Positions 1-9,211 of a DNA stretch of 64,000 bases are shown in pieces (position 1 is the stretch's first letter; every line of letters starts with the position of its first letter). Origin of the DNA: Anthoceros angustus (Eukaryota > Streptophyta > Anthocerotopsida > Anthocerotales > Anthocerotaceae). The notes beneath the pieces were generated by a model. It was not told the DNA's origin and ran no database searches. It saw only the letters and a list, made by a program, of their open reading frames with translations. The translations under genes and the position numbers were made by a program. The DNA lies in the NCBI GenBank assembly GCA_010909165.1, contig MU008177.1, positions 434,001-498,000 on the forward strand. The letters are read 5' to 3'.

Positions 1-314
1 CAGGCTGAAGAAGTGATCACGGAACGGCTGGGTCTTCCTTACGTTGCTGTCTTGTTTCCCAAAGTTCTGAATGTGTGCACCTTCGCTGCACCTTGCCACC
101 TCCCCAGCTGAAAGTCTATGGCTGCCGTGAACTTTCGATCGAATAAGACTTAAATCCTGAACATCGTCTGCATCTCGGCTGAGCTCTCTTTCAACTTGAG
201 GAACAGACAACATCCTCCTAGCTGTGGAATTGTCTGCAGATGTTAGGAGAATAGTCCGCGGTTATCAGTGCGGAAGTCGCTTTAATCCTCCTTGCAATCT
301 TGGTAGCACCGAGG
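1..314. other. Region downstream of secE
   Basis: No coding segment that I can support. It lies 3' of the leftward secE gene and probably holds its 3' UTR and flank. Confidence 0.4.
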
Positions 315-1004
315 TCACAAATTCTTAAACACGCTGTCGGAGAGCTGCGACAGGATTGCATTCACAGTGAGCAGCACCACACCGGATCCCAGGATCATGG
401 CCACAACCACGCTCGTGGTTCCGAGCACCTTCTGGAAAGACGGCCATTCTATCAGCCGCGTCTCCTCCACTACACCACTCCAGAAATTTGTCGAGGGTTC
501 CTGCACGCCCTCGGACGCCCTTGCCTCTCGCAATGCCCTAATCGCATTGCCGACATCTTGTTGCGACCCCAGTTGGTCGGCACCCGCGCCATCCCCAGCT
601 GCGTTTCCCGCTGGCTGCTCTGCATCGGTCTGGGGTGTAGCTGTCGCCTCTCCTCCTTCCGCCCTTTGCTCCCCTGCGCAACCGCAAAGGGTTCCAGGCG
701 TCCCGCCTCGTCAGGGCAGCGTCTGCGCTGCGTTAGCTACTACACGACATGCAAAGCCAACCCTACCTCGATCGCCACCGTCACCGCCACCGCTTGAACC
801 TCGGACAGCATCGGGTGACGGCGAGGGAGAGGCCCTCAAGGTCACCACACGTCCATTGGCTCTCCTGGTCGCACCCACACCCTGACGCCAAACCGTGGTG
901 CATCCCAAGGTGGACATGCGCTCGAAGGCAGGTAGTCTGCTGCTGCTCCTCACAGCGGTGGCAGCTCCGGGACTCCTGCCTGCCAGAGTGACAGCCATCG
1001 CCAT
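315..1004 (-). CDS. secE: Chloroplast SecE, thylakoid Sec translocase subunit
   Basis: SecE is the small subunit of the SecY/SecE channel that moves proteins across or into the thylakoid membrane. I read two exons, 767..1004 and 315..673, joined by a 93-nt GT-AG phase-1 intron; the product is 198 residues. The start ATG at 1004 gives MAMAVTLAGR followed by a Ser/Arg/Ala-rich stretch typical of a plastid transit peptide. The middle is acidic and Gln/Ala-rich. The C-terminus holds the family core: FWSGVVEETRLIEWPSF, the conserved amphipathic helix before the membrane span, then one hydrophobic segment (VLGTTSVVVAMILGSGVVLL). The length is close to that of other plant plastid SecE precursors. 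Without splicing, a TGA at 711-713 would stop translation. The gene lies 377 bp downstream of the PSB33 stop on the same strand. The family is sure; the exon 1 boundary is inferred from splice signals and frame. Confidence 0.88.
674..766 (-). other. Short intron of secE
   Basis: The donor GTAGGG at 766-761 and the acceptor GCGCAG ending at 674 give 93 nt. That is a multiple of three, but the intron carries an in-frame TGA, so retention would truncate the protein just after the transit region. Confidence 0.65.
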
Positions 1005-1381
1005 CCTTGAAGCGAGAACCAGTCTCGCAGAAAGAAGCCTCACCTGGTATGGATAAAACGCAAGGAGACGGTTCCACGGTTAGGGCGGGCAACCGATGTG
1101 TGTGGGGCATGCATTCCATTCAGTCCTCGATTATCTTCATAACTGCCTCACCGTCAAATTGGCAGGCTATGGGATACATCTCCGCATGCCCCTGAGAATC
1201 CGCGAGGAGGCGACGCTGTGGAACCTGTGGTGCTCAAAACAGTGTGAAACAGCGTTCTGTGCCGTGTTTGAATGCTCCTGTACTGAATCTGTAAGGATGG
1301 ATGATGATTGAAGTAATGTGTGGTGTGGCTCGGATGCTACTTTGTCTACAGGTCCGACACTTCCACATTGCCGCTGCCCGA
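1005..1381. promoter_or_regulatory. secE-PSB33 intergenic region
   Basis: 377 bp between the PSB33 stop and the secE start, both genes facing left. It must hold the PSB33 3' end and the secE promoter and 5' UTR. I see no clear TATA box. Confidence 0.35.
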
Positions 1382-2311
1382 TCAGAGCACGGGAAAGTTT
1401 GGCAAAAATCTGTACAGAAAATCTAAGAAGCCTGTCCCTTTGAGGATACCCTTGCCTGTAACCAACTCGATGATGAGCAGCGCAGTGAAGCCTATCATGG
1501 CCGCCCTTCCATTAGTAATCTCGTTATCCGGAGTGAAACCAAAGCCCCCAGCCTCCTTCTCGTCCACCTCCACCATCCTCGTCTGCGCAAAGGAGGAGAA
1601 TGCAGAATCAGTATAGCTCCTTCCAACGAGAACTTCCTTCACTCACAATGAACTGTGGCAAGCACAAAAGGGAAGCCATACCTCTTCCACATCCACATTC
1701 GTGGCCGTCTTCCCAGCCTGTGTGGATCCACCGAAGATAATCTCCGCAGATTGTCCGCTTATCCCTTTCTTCAGATCAACGTAGATGTAGTCCGAGTCCA
1801 CCTTCACCGGGTACACATCCAGCTGCCTCACAGGCGGGGTGAGAAATCTGAGCACCGCATTGGTAGGGTACCAGTCGACGATGGCCCCGGTCTTGAGGTC
1901 GAATGTGGTTTCCGTGGACGGGCACACAATGCAGCCGTCCTGTTGTTCAAGGCGAGTGAGCTGAATACTGAAAGGAGGTCTGGCGCACATAGATCTCACA
2001 CACGGGATGGAATGCTATGCGTACCTGCGTCAATTTGGCGTTGAAGAAGCCTTCGCTGTAGGCTCCTTCGGCCGGGGACGTGTTCTCGATTGCGAACACC
2101 TCGCTCTTGTACCACAGCAGCAGAATTGTCTCTCCGTCCTGCCGCACCAGCCGCCTCTCGCCCTTAGGCAGCGCGGTCACAGGAATGACGGGCACCCAGC
2201 GGGTGGCCTCAGACCCGGCCTCGGCCTCGGCCTCTGCCGCAGTGGACACCTCCCCCGCGCTAGCCCTGGCCCCCGTCCTTGCGCAGCCCGCTGCGGGCGC
2301 CTGCCATCGCA
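1382..2311 (-). CDS. PSB33: PSB33/LIL8 Rieske-like thylakoid protein, 5' end lost
   Basis: PSB33 (LIL8, Arabidopsis At1g71500) is a thylakoid protein that helps organise photosystem II and its antenna under changing light. Exons visible: about 2311..2025, 1960..1682 and 1582..1382, all joined in phase 0 with GT-AG ends. Exon 1 carries VPVIPVTALPKGERRLV, the first strand of the Rieske-like fold. Exon 2 carries CIVCPSTETTFDLKTG. Exon 3 carries a light-harvesting-like helix (NGRAAMIGFTALLIIEL) and the C-terminal YRFLPNFPVL. The Cys-His pairs of a true Rieske cluster are missing (NTSPAEG and CPSTETTFDL where CTHLG and CPCHG-type motifs would be), as known for this family, so no 2Fe-2S centre is expected. 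Upstream, exon 1 runs directly into a (CG)n tract, so the transit peptide and start codon are not seen. The gene is either genuinely disrupted or misassembled there. Confidence 0.85.
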
Positions 2312-4562
2312 GCGCGCGCGCGCGCGCGCGGCGCGCGCGCGCGCGCGCGCGCGCGCGCGCGCGCGCGCGCGCGCGCGCGCGCGGCGCGCGCGCGCGCGCG
2401 CGCGCGCGCGCGCGCGCGCGCGCGCGCGCGCGCGCGCGCGCGCGCGCGCGCGCGCGCGCGCGCGCGCGCGCGGCAGCGCGCGCGCGCGCGCGCGGCAGCG
2501 CGCGCGCGCGCGCGCGGCAGCGCGCGCGGCGCGCGGCGCGCGCGCGCGCGCGCGCGCGCGCGCGCGCGCGCGCGCGCGCGCGCGCGGCGCGCGCGCGCGC
2601 GCGCGCGCGCGCGCGCGCGCGCGCGCGCGCGCGCGCGCGCGCGCGCGCGCGCGCGCGCGCGCGCGCGCGCGCGCGGCGCGCGCGCGCGCGCGCGCGCGCG
2701 CGCGCGCGCGCGCGCGCGCGCGCGCGCGCGGCGCGGCGCGCGCGCGCGCGCGGCGCGCGGCGCGCGCGCGCGCGCGCGCGCGCGCGCGCGCGCGCGCGCG
2801 CGCGCGCGCGCGCGCGCGCGCGCGCGCGCGCGGCAGCGCGCGCGCGCGCGCGGCGCGCGGCAGCGCGCGCGCGCGCGCGGCGCGGCGCGCGCGCGCGCGC
2901 GCGCGCGCGGCGCGCGCGCGCGCGCGCGCGGCGCGCGCGCGCGCGCGCGCGCGCGCGCGCGCGCGCGCGCGCGCGCGCGCGCGCGCGCGCGGCGCGCGCG
3001 CGCGCGCGCGCGCGCGCGCGCGCGCGCGCGCGCGCGCAGCGCGCGCGCGCGCGCGCGCGCGCGCGCGCGCGCGCGCGCGCGCGCGCGCGCGCGCGCGCGC
3101 GCGCGCGCGCGCGCGCGCGCGCGCGCGCGCGCGCGCGCGCGCGCGCGCGCGCGCGCGCGCGCGCGCGCGCGCGCGCGCGCGCGCGCGCGCGCGCGGCGCG
3201 GCGCGCGCGCGCGCGCGCGCGCGCGCGCGCGCGCGCGCGCGCGCGCGCGCGCGCGCGCGCGCGCGGCGCGCGCGCGCGCGGCGCGCGCGCGCGCGCGCGC
3301 GCGCGCGCGCGCGCGCGCGCGCGCGCGCGCGCGCGCGCGCGCGCGCGCGCGCGCGCGCGCGCGCGCGCGCGCGCGCGCGCGCGCGCGGCGCGCGCGCGCG
3401 CGCGCGCGCGCGCGCGCGCGCGCGCGCGCGCGCGCGCGCGCGCGCGCGCGCGCGCGCGCGCGCGCGCGCGCGCGCGCGCGCGCGCGCGCGCGCGCGCGCG
3501 CGCGCGCGCGGCGCGCGGCGCGCGCGCGCGCGCGCGCGCGGCAGCGCGCGCGCGCGCGCGCGCGCGCGCGGCGGCGCGCGCGCGCGCGCGCGCGCGCGCG
3601 CGCGCGCGCGGCGCGCGCGCGCGCGCGCGCGCGCGCGCGCGCGCGCGCGCGCGCGCGCGCGCGCGGCGCGCGCGCGCGCGCGCGCGCGCGCGCGCGCGCG
3701 GCGCGCGCGCGCGCGCGCGCGCGCGCGCGCGCGCGCGCGCGCGCGCGCGCGCGCGCGCGCGCGCGCGCGCGCGCGCGCGCGCGCGCGCGCGCGCGCGCGG
3801 CGCGCGCGCGCGCGCGCGCGCGCGCGCGCGCGCGCGCGCGCGCGCGCGCGCGCGGCAGCGCGCGCGCGCGCGCGCGCGCGCGCGCGCGCGCGCGCGCGCG
3901 CGCGCGCGCGCGCGCGCGCGCGCGCGCGCGCGCGCGCGCGCGCGCGCGCGCGCGCGCGCGCGCGCGCAGCGCGCGCGCGCGCGCGCGCGCGCGCGCGCGC
4001 GCGCGCGCGCGCGCGCGCGCGCGCGCGCGCGCGCGCGCGCGCGCGCGCGCGCGCGCGCGCGCGCGCGCGCAGCGCGCGCGCGCGCGCGCGCGCGCGCGCG
4101 CGCGCGGCGCGCGCGCGCGCGCGCGCGCGGCGCGCGCGCGCGCGCGCGCGCGCGCGCGCGCGCGCGCGCGGCGCGCGCGCGCGCGCGCGCGCGCGCGCGC
4201 GCGCGCGCGCGCGCGCGCGCGCGCGCGCGCGCAGCGCGCGCGCGCGCGCGCGCGCGCGCGCGCGCGCGCGCGCGCGCGCGCGCGCGCGCGCGCGCGCGCG
4301 CGCGCGCGCGCGCGCGCGCGCGCGCGGCGCAGCGCGCGCGCGCGCGCGCGCGCGCGCGCGCGCGCGCGCAGCGCGCGCGCGCGCGCGCGCGCGCGCGCGG
4401 CAGCGCGCGCGCGCGGCGCGCGCGGCGCGCGCGGCGCGGCGCGCGGCGCGCGCAGCGCGCGCAGCGGCGAAAGCAGCGCGCGCGCGCGCGCGCCGCGCAG
4501 CGCGCGCGCGCGCGCGCGCGCGCGCGCGCAGCGCGCGCGCGGCGCGCGGCAGCGCGCGCGCG
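2312..4562. repeat. 2.25-kb (CG)n dinucleotide tract
   Basis: Almost pure alternating CG for about 2,250 bp, broken only by occasional single-base shifts (GGC) and CAG triplets. Because CG repeats are self-complementary, every frame on both strands reads as Ala-Arg repeats, so the very long open frames here carry no coding evidence. The left edge falls inside PSB33 exon 1. The right edge falls in an alanine-coding GCAGCAG run at the start of a coiled-coil exon. Long (CG)n arrays are the rarest dinucleotide class in eukaryotic genomes, so an assembly or basecalling artefact is a serious alternative to a true expansion. Confidence 0.95.
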
Positions 4563-4640
4563 GCAGCAGCAGCAGAGATTGAGAGGAAAGTGATCGAGAA
4601 GCTGACAGCAGAGCATGTGCGAGCGTTGGCGGAAATAGAG
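4563..4640 (+). pseudogene. Copy of coiled-coil gene exon 1 (fragment)
   Basis: Encodes the peptide IERKVIEKLTAEHVRALAEIE, also seen at 6560-6627. It leaves the (CG)n tract through an alanine run. After the exon end it switches into a segment otherwise found at 9128 (the word CTGCCTCCTGATTC). A chimeric fragment. Confidence 0.6.
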
Positions 4641-4885
4641 GTGGGATACTGCCTCCTGATTCAGTTGCCGATGTGAAGCCAGGAAAGATCCTCCTGAGCT
4701 CTATAGAGTCTTCGCAATGGCAATTGCAGGTCAGAGACAATCCAGCGGCGGTTCACCATAGCAAAGTCTTTGCTGGCCAAAGCTGACAAGTTTGTTCAGA
4801 ATGGCTAGATGCTGGAATATGGGCGTACGCATTTTGAAATGCATAGCACGGGCAGGCTGGTGCTCAAGATTGTGATGGCCTCGGC

Positions 4886-4958
4886 GCCGGGGCGGCCGGG
4901 GAAGGACGGGGCGGCCGGGGAAGGACGGGGCGGCCGGGGAAGGACGGGGCGGCCGGGA
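4886..4958. repeat. 19-bp G-rich tandem repeat
   Basis: A unit close to GGGGAAGGACGGGGCGGCC repeats about three and a half times. The related sequence at 6017-6048 holds fewer units, so unit number varies between copies of this segment. Confidence 0.85.
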
Positions 4959-5059
4959 CCGACCTGCCGGGGTCGTGTTCCAGCTGGAGACGGACGGCGG
5001 GAGGGAGTCCAGGCGGCAGGTATTGGGGTGGCACGGGTGGGGTGTCTGGGGCAGGGAAA

Positions 5060-5088
5060 GGAAGAAGAAGAAGAAGAAGAAGAAGAAT
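5060..5088. repeat. (GAA)n microsatellite
   Basis: About nine GAA units. They replace the sequence found at the same place in the neighbouring copies at 5410 and 6180. Confidence 0.9.
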
Positions 5089-5411
5089 AGGGGCGGAGGC
5101 AGAAGGCCAAATCAGCAAATGCGTTGGCAGCAGCAGAGATTGAGAGGAAAGTGATCGAGAAGCTGACAAGTTTGTTCAGAATGGCTAGATGCTGGAATAT
5201 GGGCGTACGCATTTTGAAATGCATAGCACGGGCAGGCTGGTGCTCAAGATTGTGATGGCCTCGGCGCCGGGGCGGCTGGGACCGACCTGCCGGGGTCGTG
5301 TTCCAGCTGGAGACGGACGGCGGGAGGGAGCTCCGGGAATGTGGTGCTGGCGGGAGGGAGTCCAGGCGGCAGGTATTGGGGTGGCACGGGTGGGGTGTCT
5401 GGGGCAGGGAA

Positions 5412-5945
5412 AGGGCGGGGATGGGCGGAAGGATGGGGTGCAGGTGTCAGGGTCTTCGCAAGGGAGTGGTGCGGGGGGTTTCGACTCAGGGTTTCCCGAC
5501 GGATGTCCCAGGGTTCGCACGGTTATTATTAATGGGGTTGAAATTGACGAGGCTGGGTTGCAGAGGCTCATTGCCAGCTTGCCCGGCACGTCTTCGATTT
5601 CCGAGGTTGTTACCCCGGCTGCGGATGGGAATGGGGATAAGGCTGTGAAGGTTGCAGTCCAGGGTGGAGTGCCGGATGAGGTTTTAGATAGTGGTACTGT
5701 GATGTCGACACCTGTTGCGGCCTTGGAGGGTGAGGTTGCCTCCCAGGCTAGTTTGGCTGAGGGAGCTCAGGGCTCTGATTTGCAGGTAATGACAGTGGAG
5801 ATGGGTTCCCAAGAAAGGGCGCTTGTGTTTCCGGGGCTGGGAGAAGGGACTTCGACGCTTACAGCGGGCGATGAGCAGCTTTCGTCATTTGACGTGGCTT
5901 CTGACGGGTTAGAATCTCTCAGGATACTGCCTCCTGATTCCGGCC
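5412..5945 (+). CDS. Unidentified acidic Gly/Ser/Val-rich exon, copy 1
   Basis: An open stretch of about 178 codons that I do not recognise. It contains RTVIINGVEIDEAGLQRL, then a Val/Ala/Gly-rich part, then VEMGSQERALVFPGLGEG and SSFDVASDGLESLRILPPDS. The composition is protein-like and the same frame is kept in further copies at 6190-6365 (5' half), 8762-9211 (3' half) and 11178-11360 (last third), which argues for a real exon. A plausible donor (CAG|GTAATG) at 5783 would end the first half earlier. No transmembrane segment or known motif. It may belong to the coiled-coil gene, because at 9130-9211 it runs into that gene's exons, or to a different gene joined to it by rearrangement. Confidence 0.4.
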
Positions 5946-6365
5946 TTCGAGCAGTTGGGTACAGGACTCTGCCGCCCCAGGAGGCTGGTGCTCAAGATTG
6001 TGATGGCCTCGGCGCCGGGGCGGCCGGGGAAGGACGGGGCGGCTGGGACCGACCTGCCGGGGTCGTGTTCCAGCTGGAGACGGACGGCGGGAGGGAGCTC
6101 CGGGAATGTGGTGCTGGCGGGAGGGAGTCCAGGCGGCAGGTATTGGGGTGGCACGGGTGGGGTGTCTGGGGCAGGGAAAGGGCGGGGATGGGCGGAAGGA
6201 TGGGGTGCAGGTGTCAGGGTCTTCGCAAGGGAGTGGTGCGGGGGGTTTCGACTCAGGGTTTCCCGACGGATGTCCCAGGGTTCGCACGGTTATTATTAAT
6301 GGGGTTGAAATTGACGAGGCTGGGTTGCAGAGGCTCATTGCCAGCTTGCCCGGCACGTCTTCGAT
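5946..6365 (+). repeat. Second copy of the 5250-5600 segment
   Basis: Starts with a switch from the 5945 exon into GCCTTCGAGCAGTTGGGTAC (also at 7867). It returns at GGCTGGTGCTCAAGATTG to the segment seen at 4856 and 5237, then follows it to about 6365, where it jumps to GAGGTTGTTCAGGCTGCTGA (also at 8022). Confidence 0.75.
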
Positions 6366-6479
6366 TTCGAGGTTGTTCAGGCTGCTGAAGCTGCAGCGCG
6401 GCTCCTGCTTCAGCCTCGCCGGGAGCAAGCAGAGAAAATCCGAGGAGGAAGAGGAAGCCGCAGATCCGGCGCTTAGGAT

Positions 6480-7700
6480 GGATCCCACGGATTCACGCAC
6501 ACAAGAGACGCGGAAGCAGCCGCCATGGCTCAAGCAAATGCGTTGGCAGCAGCGGCAGCAGAGATTGAGAGGAAAGTGATCGAGAAGCTGACAGCAGAGC
6601 ATGTGCGAGCGTTGGCGGAAATAGAGGTGGGATGCAGCTGCAGGACAGTTAAAGGGGGTGCGCATACCATTAGTTGTCCCTATCCTTTCACCTCCTCTGG
6701 CAGTATGGTGCAACGAAAAATAAAAGAGCAATATGATGAACTTGTTCGGTCGAATGCGGGACGAACCTTGACACTTGCGCAGGTGCCTGTGATTCCTTCC
6801 CTGTTTGGTTATTCAAAAAGTGAAGTCCCCAGATAGGCTGACTGGATTGGCTACAGGAGTGTGTAGTCAAAGAGCTGCCCCCTGCCAAATTTGTGCTGCT
6901 TGATATTTCTGTAGGCTCGCTTGCATGCGAATGTTGACAGAGGCTTTCACAATTGTCATGTAGGTCGGGCGGTTCACGACATGCTTAGTTGAAGCAAAAA
7001 CTGCACTCCAACAGAAGTATGGTGTTTCTGTAAATTCTTGAGTAGTGTGCTATTGCTTATCCGTTGGTTTGTCTCCTGAGCTCTATAGAGTCTTCGCAAT
7101 GGCAATTGCAGGTCAGAGACAATCCAGCGGCGGTTCACCATAGCAAAGTCTTTGCTGGCCAAAGCTGACAAGTCATCTTTTGATCGGCTATGTGGGCAGG
7201 TACTCAATCAATCTCTGAGTTCTCTTACCATGTTTTCTCTTGGGTAGTTCCTTGTGGTTGGAGCACTAGTGCATTCCAGGGGCCTTGCGTCATCTCCTGG
7301 CTAACATGACATAGGCGTTGTGCAGATTTATGGACTAGAAATCGAACAGAAAAAACTGGAGGAGGATACTATAGTTTATAATCGGCTGCAGGAGCAACTG
7401 AAGTTATCACCTGCATATCAGAAGGTGTGGTGTCACTGTACATTTCTAAGTGTGAATCTGTTGGAGAATGTTCTTTTCAATGATACTGACAAGTTTGTTC
7501 AGAATGGCTAGATGCTGGAATATGGGCGTACGCATTTTGAAATGCATAGCACGGGCAGGCTGGTGGAGAAGCAAAAGCCAGATAGCAATGATATCTCTTT
7601 CGAGGAATTATTGGCTCAGGAGAAGAAGGAGAAGGAGAGGAAGGAGCCGCGAAGGCCTCGGCAGAAGTGGGCGGCGGTGGAGGACGAGGAGGCATGGTAG
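6480..7700 (+). CDS. Plant coiled-coil protein, gene copy A (broken)
   Basis: Exons that I can place: 6525..6627 (start MAQANALAAAA, then EIERKVIEKLTAEHVRALAEIE), about 6704..6781 (MVQRKIKEQYDELVRSN), 7112..7199 (IQRRFTIAKSLLAKADKSSF), 7326..7424 (IYGLEIEQKKLEEDTIVYNR) and 7512 onward (MLEYGRTHFEMHSTGRLVEK). All have GT-AG borders. The exons from 7112 to 7512 join in frame; the exon 1 to exon 2 phase does not fit, so a base may be missing. The product is a charged, heptad-rich protein with no membrane segment and is probably a structural or adaptor protein. In the last exon, after SFEELLAQEKK, the sequence leaves the version seen at 8244 and 9723 and ends in a basic tail and a stop at 7698. 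I do not recognise the family by name. Confidence 0.55.
6628..7111 (+). other. Introns of coiled-coil gene copy A
   Basis: Non-coding apart from the small exon near 6704-6781. The stretch 6800-7111 is repeated at 12031-12345 with small indels. Confidence 0.5.
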
Positions 7701-7777
7701 ACTCCCGCCATGCGCGTCGCCGTGTTGGATCTGCGCAAACCCTCGCCCGGCCCGCGGCCTGATCCGCTCGCCCGGCT

Positions 7778-8368
7778 ATGGCGCTCTGGCTGCTCTGTGT
7801 GATCGGGGTTGCGCTGCTCGCCGTTGCATTGCTCACGATCCTGGCAGTGCTGGTTCCTGATTCCGGCCTTCGAGCAGTTGGGTACAGGACTCTGCCGCCC
7901 CAGGAGGCTGACGGGCCCTCTGCTCCTGCTGCCGCTCCGGCTCCTGCTCCGGTTGTGGCTGTGCCTGTTGTGGTGGAAGCTGCTGCCGAGGGTGTGGAAG
8001 CTGCGGACGTTGTGGAAGCTGCCGAGGTTGTTCAGGCTGCTGAAGCTGCAGCTGGTGCGGCTGGTCGAAAGGGAGAGGACAGGGAATTGGGGGGCACGAG
8101 GACGGGGGAGATGGAGATCTCGCCGGGGAATGCAGGGCGCGGGAGGATGGCGGGGCTGCACTGCATGCGCCTCCTTCGAGGAGGCTGGTGGAGAAGCAAA
8201 AGCCAGATAGCAATGATATCTCTTTCGAGGAATTATTGGCTCAGGAGAAGAAAGACTCGTTCTGGTACAGAAGTGCTCCTCCTTCTCCTTGTCAAATTCT
8301 ACCAAGGTTGGTGTTTTTCTGCGTGTCGTGCCTCCAGATTCACCTTTCAGACATGTCTTCTAGCTTAG
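7778..8368 (+). CDS. ORF with N-terminal hydrophobic segment and Ala/Val/Pro-rich body
   Basis: Starts MALWLLCVIGVALLAVALLT, a strong signal peptide or signal anchor, then GLRAVGYRTLPPQEA, then a Pro/Ala/Val-rich stretch with EAAEV-type repeats to about residue 105. From about 8185 the sequence is a copy of the coiled-coil gene's last exon read in a different frame, so the real gene, if any, ends before that point. The segment 7860-7915 recurs at 5939-5990. Possibly a cell-wall or arabinogalactan-like protein fragment; weak. Confidence 0.3.
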   Translation: MALWLLCVIGVALLAVALLTILAVLVPDSGLRAVGYRTLPPQEADGPSAPAAAPAPAPVVAVPVVVEAAAEGVEAADVVEAAEVVQAAEAAAGAAGRKGEDRELGGTRTGEMEISPGNAGRGRMAGLHCMRLLRGGWWRSKSQIAMISLSRNYWLRRRKTRSGTEVLLLLLVKFYQGWCFSACRASRFTFQTCLLA

Positions 8369-8400
8369 CATTTCTCTCGTGACTGTGTAAGCAGGCAAAA
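8185..8400 (+). pseudogene. Detached last exon of the coiled-coil gene
   Basis: Joined at GAGGCTGGTGGAGAAGC. It encodes the EKQKPDSNDISFEELLAQEK part followed by DSFW, as at 9663-9740, without the preceding exons. Confidence 0.6.
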
Positions 8401-8760
8401 CATAGTCCAGCACAGGCTTCTGTCCCTGTGGTGGGGACCTAGTGCTAATCGAAGTGTGACATACGGGGGTTAAACTGGAGCTGTTTACCGGAATCTTTGG
8501 CACCCTATACGTCACACAACTGGCTCTGTAAGTTCCTTCTGCCTTTCAAACTGCTTAGGTCGTGTTGGGATTGACATTCTGTTCTACTGCTGCAGCCTTG
8601 TTGTTTCTTGGCACACAAGGACATAACAGTCCAGTGTCTCCCATTATCCATGATTTGTCCAGCTTAGGCTGGGCGCACACGATTTTTTTTGCCTCTGCCT
8701 CTCTGCCCGAACTTAGAGTGAATGAAATTATCTGATGTCTGGTGAATGAACGCCAGTTTG
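8400..8760. repeat. Repeat segment R8, copy 1
   Basis: About 360 bp of apparently non-coding sequence (AGTCCAGCACAGGCTTCTG to GAATGAACGCCAGTTTGG). Copies lie at 9855-10250 and, split in two parts, at 14190-14456 and 13770-13930. Copies differ by 1-2 bases in homopolymers. Confidence 0.8.
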
Positions 8761-8761
8761 G

Positions 8762-9211
8762 TTGCAGAGGCTCATTGCCAGCTTGCCCGGCACGTCTTCG
8801 ATTTCCGAGGTTGTTACCCCGGCTGCGGATGGGAATGGGGATAAGGCTGTGAAGGTTGCAGTCCAGGGTGGAGTGCCGGATGAGGTTTTAGATAGTGGTA
8901 CTGTGATGTCGACACCTGTTGCGGCCTTGGAGGGTGAGGTTGCCTCCCAGGCTAGTTTGGCTGAGGGAGCTCAGGGCTCTGATTTGCAGGTAATGACAGT
9001 GGAGATGGGTTCCCAAGAAAGGGCGCTTGTGTTTCCGGGGCTGGGAGAAGGGACTTCGACGCTTACAGCGGGCGATGAGCAGCTTTCGTCATTTGACGTG
9101 GCTTCTGACGGGTTAGAATCTCTCAGGATACTGCCTCCTGATTCAGTTGCCGATGTGAAGCCAGGAAAGATCCTCCTGAGCTCTATAGAGTCTTCGCAAT
9201 GGCAATTGCAG
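8762..9211 (+). CDS. Unidentified acidic exon, copy 2
   Basis: The 3' part of the exon described at 5412, here uninterrupted into VADVKPGKILLSSIESSQ. At its end AATTGCAG can act as the acceptor of the coiled-coil exon at 9212, so this copy shows how the two may follow each other. Function unknown. Confidence 0.4.

Noticed and set aside
300-885. Plus-strand frames opposite secE
   Set aside because: Antisense shadows of the secE exons, with no natural composition.
711-1043. A separate 110-codon plastid-like protein
   Set aside because: It is the first exon of secE plus part of its intron; the stop lies inside the 93-nt intron.
1947-4740. Very long open frames on both strands (767-889 codons) of Ala-Arg repeats
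   Set aside because: They are forced by the self-complementary CG repeat, which has no stop codon in any frame; no coding evidence.
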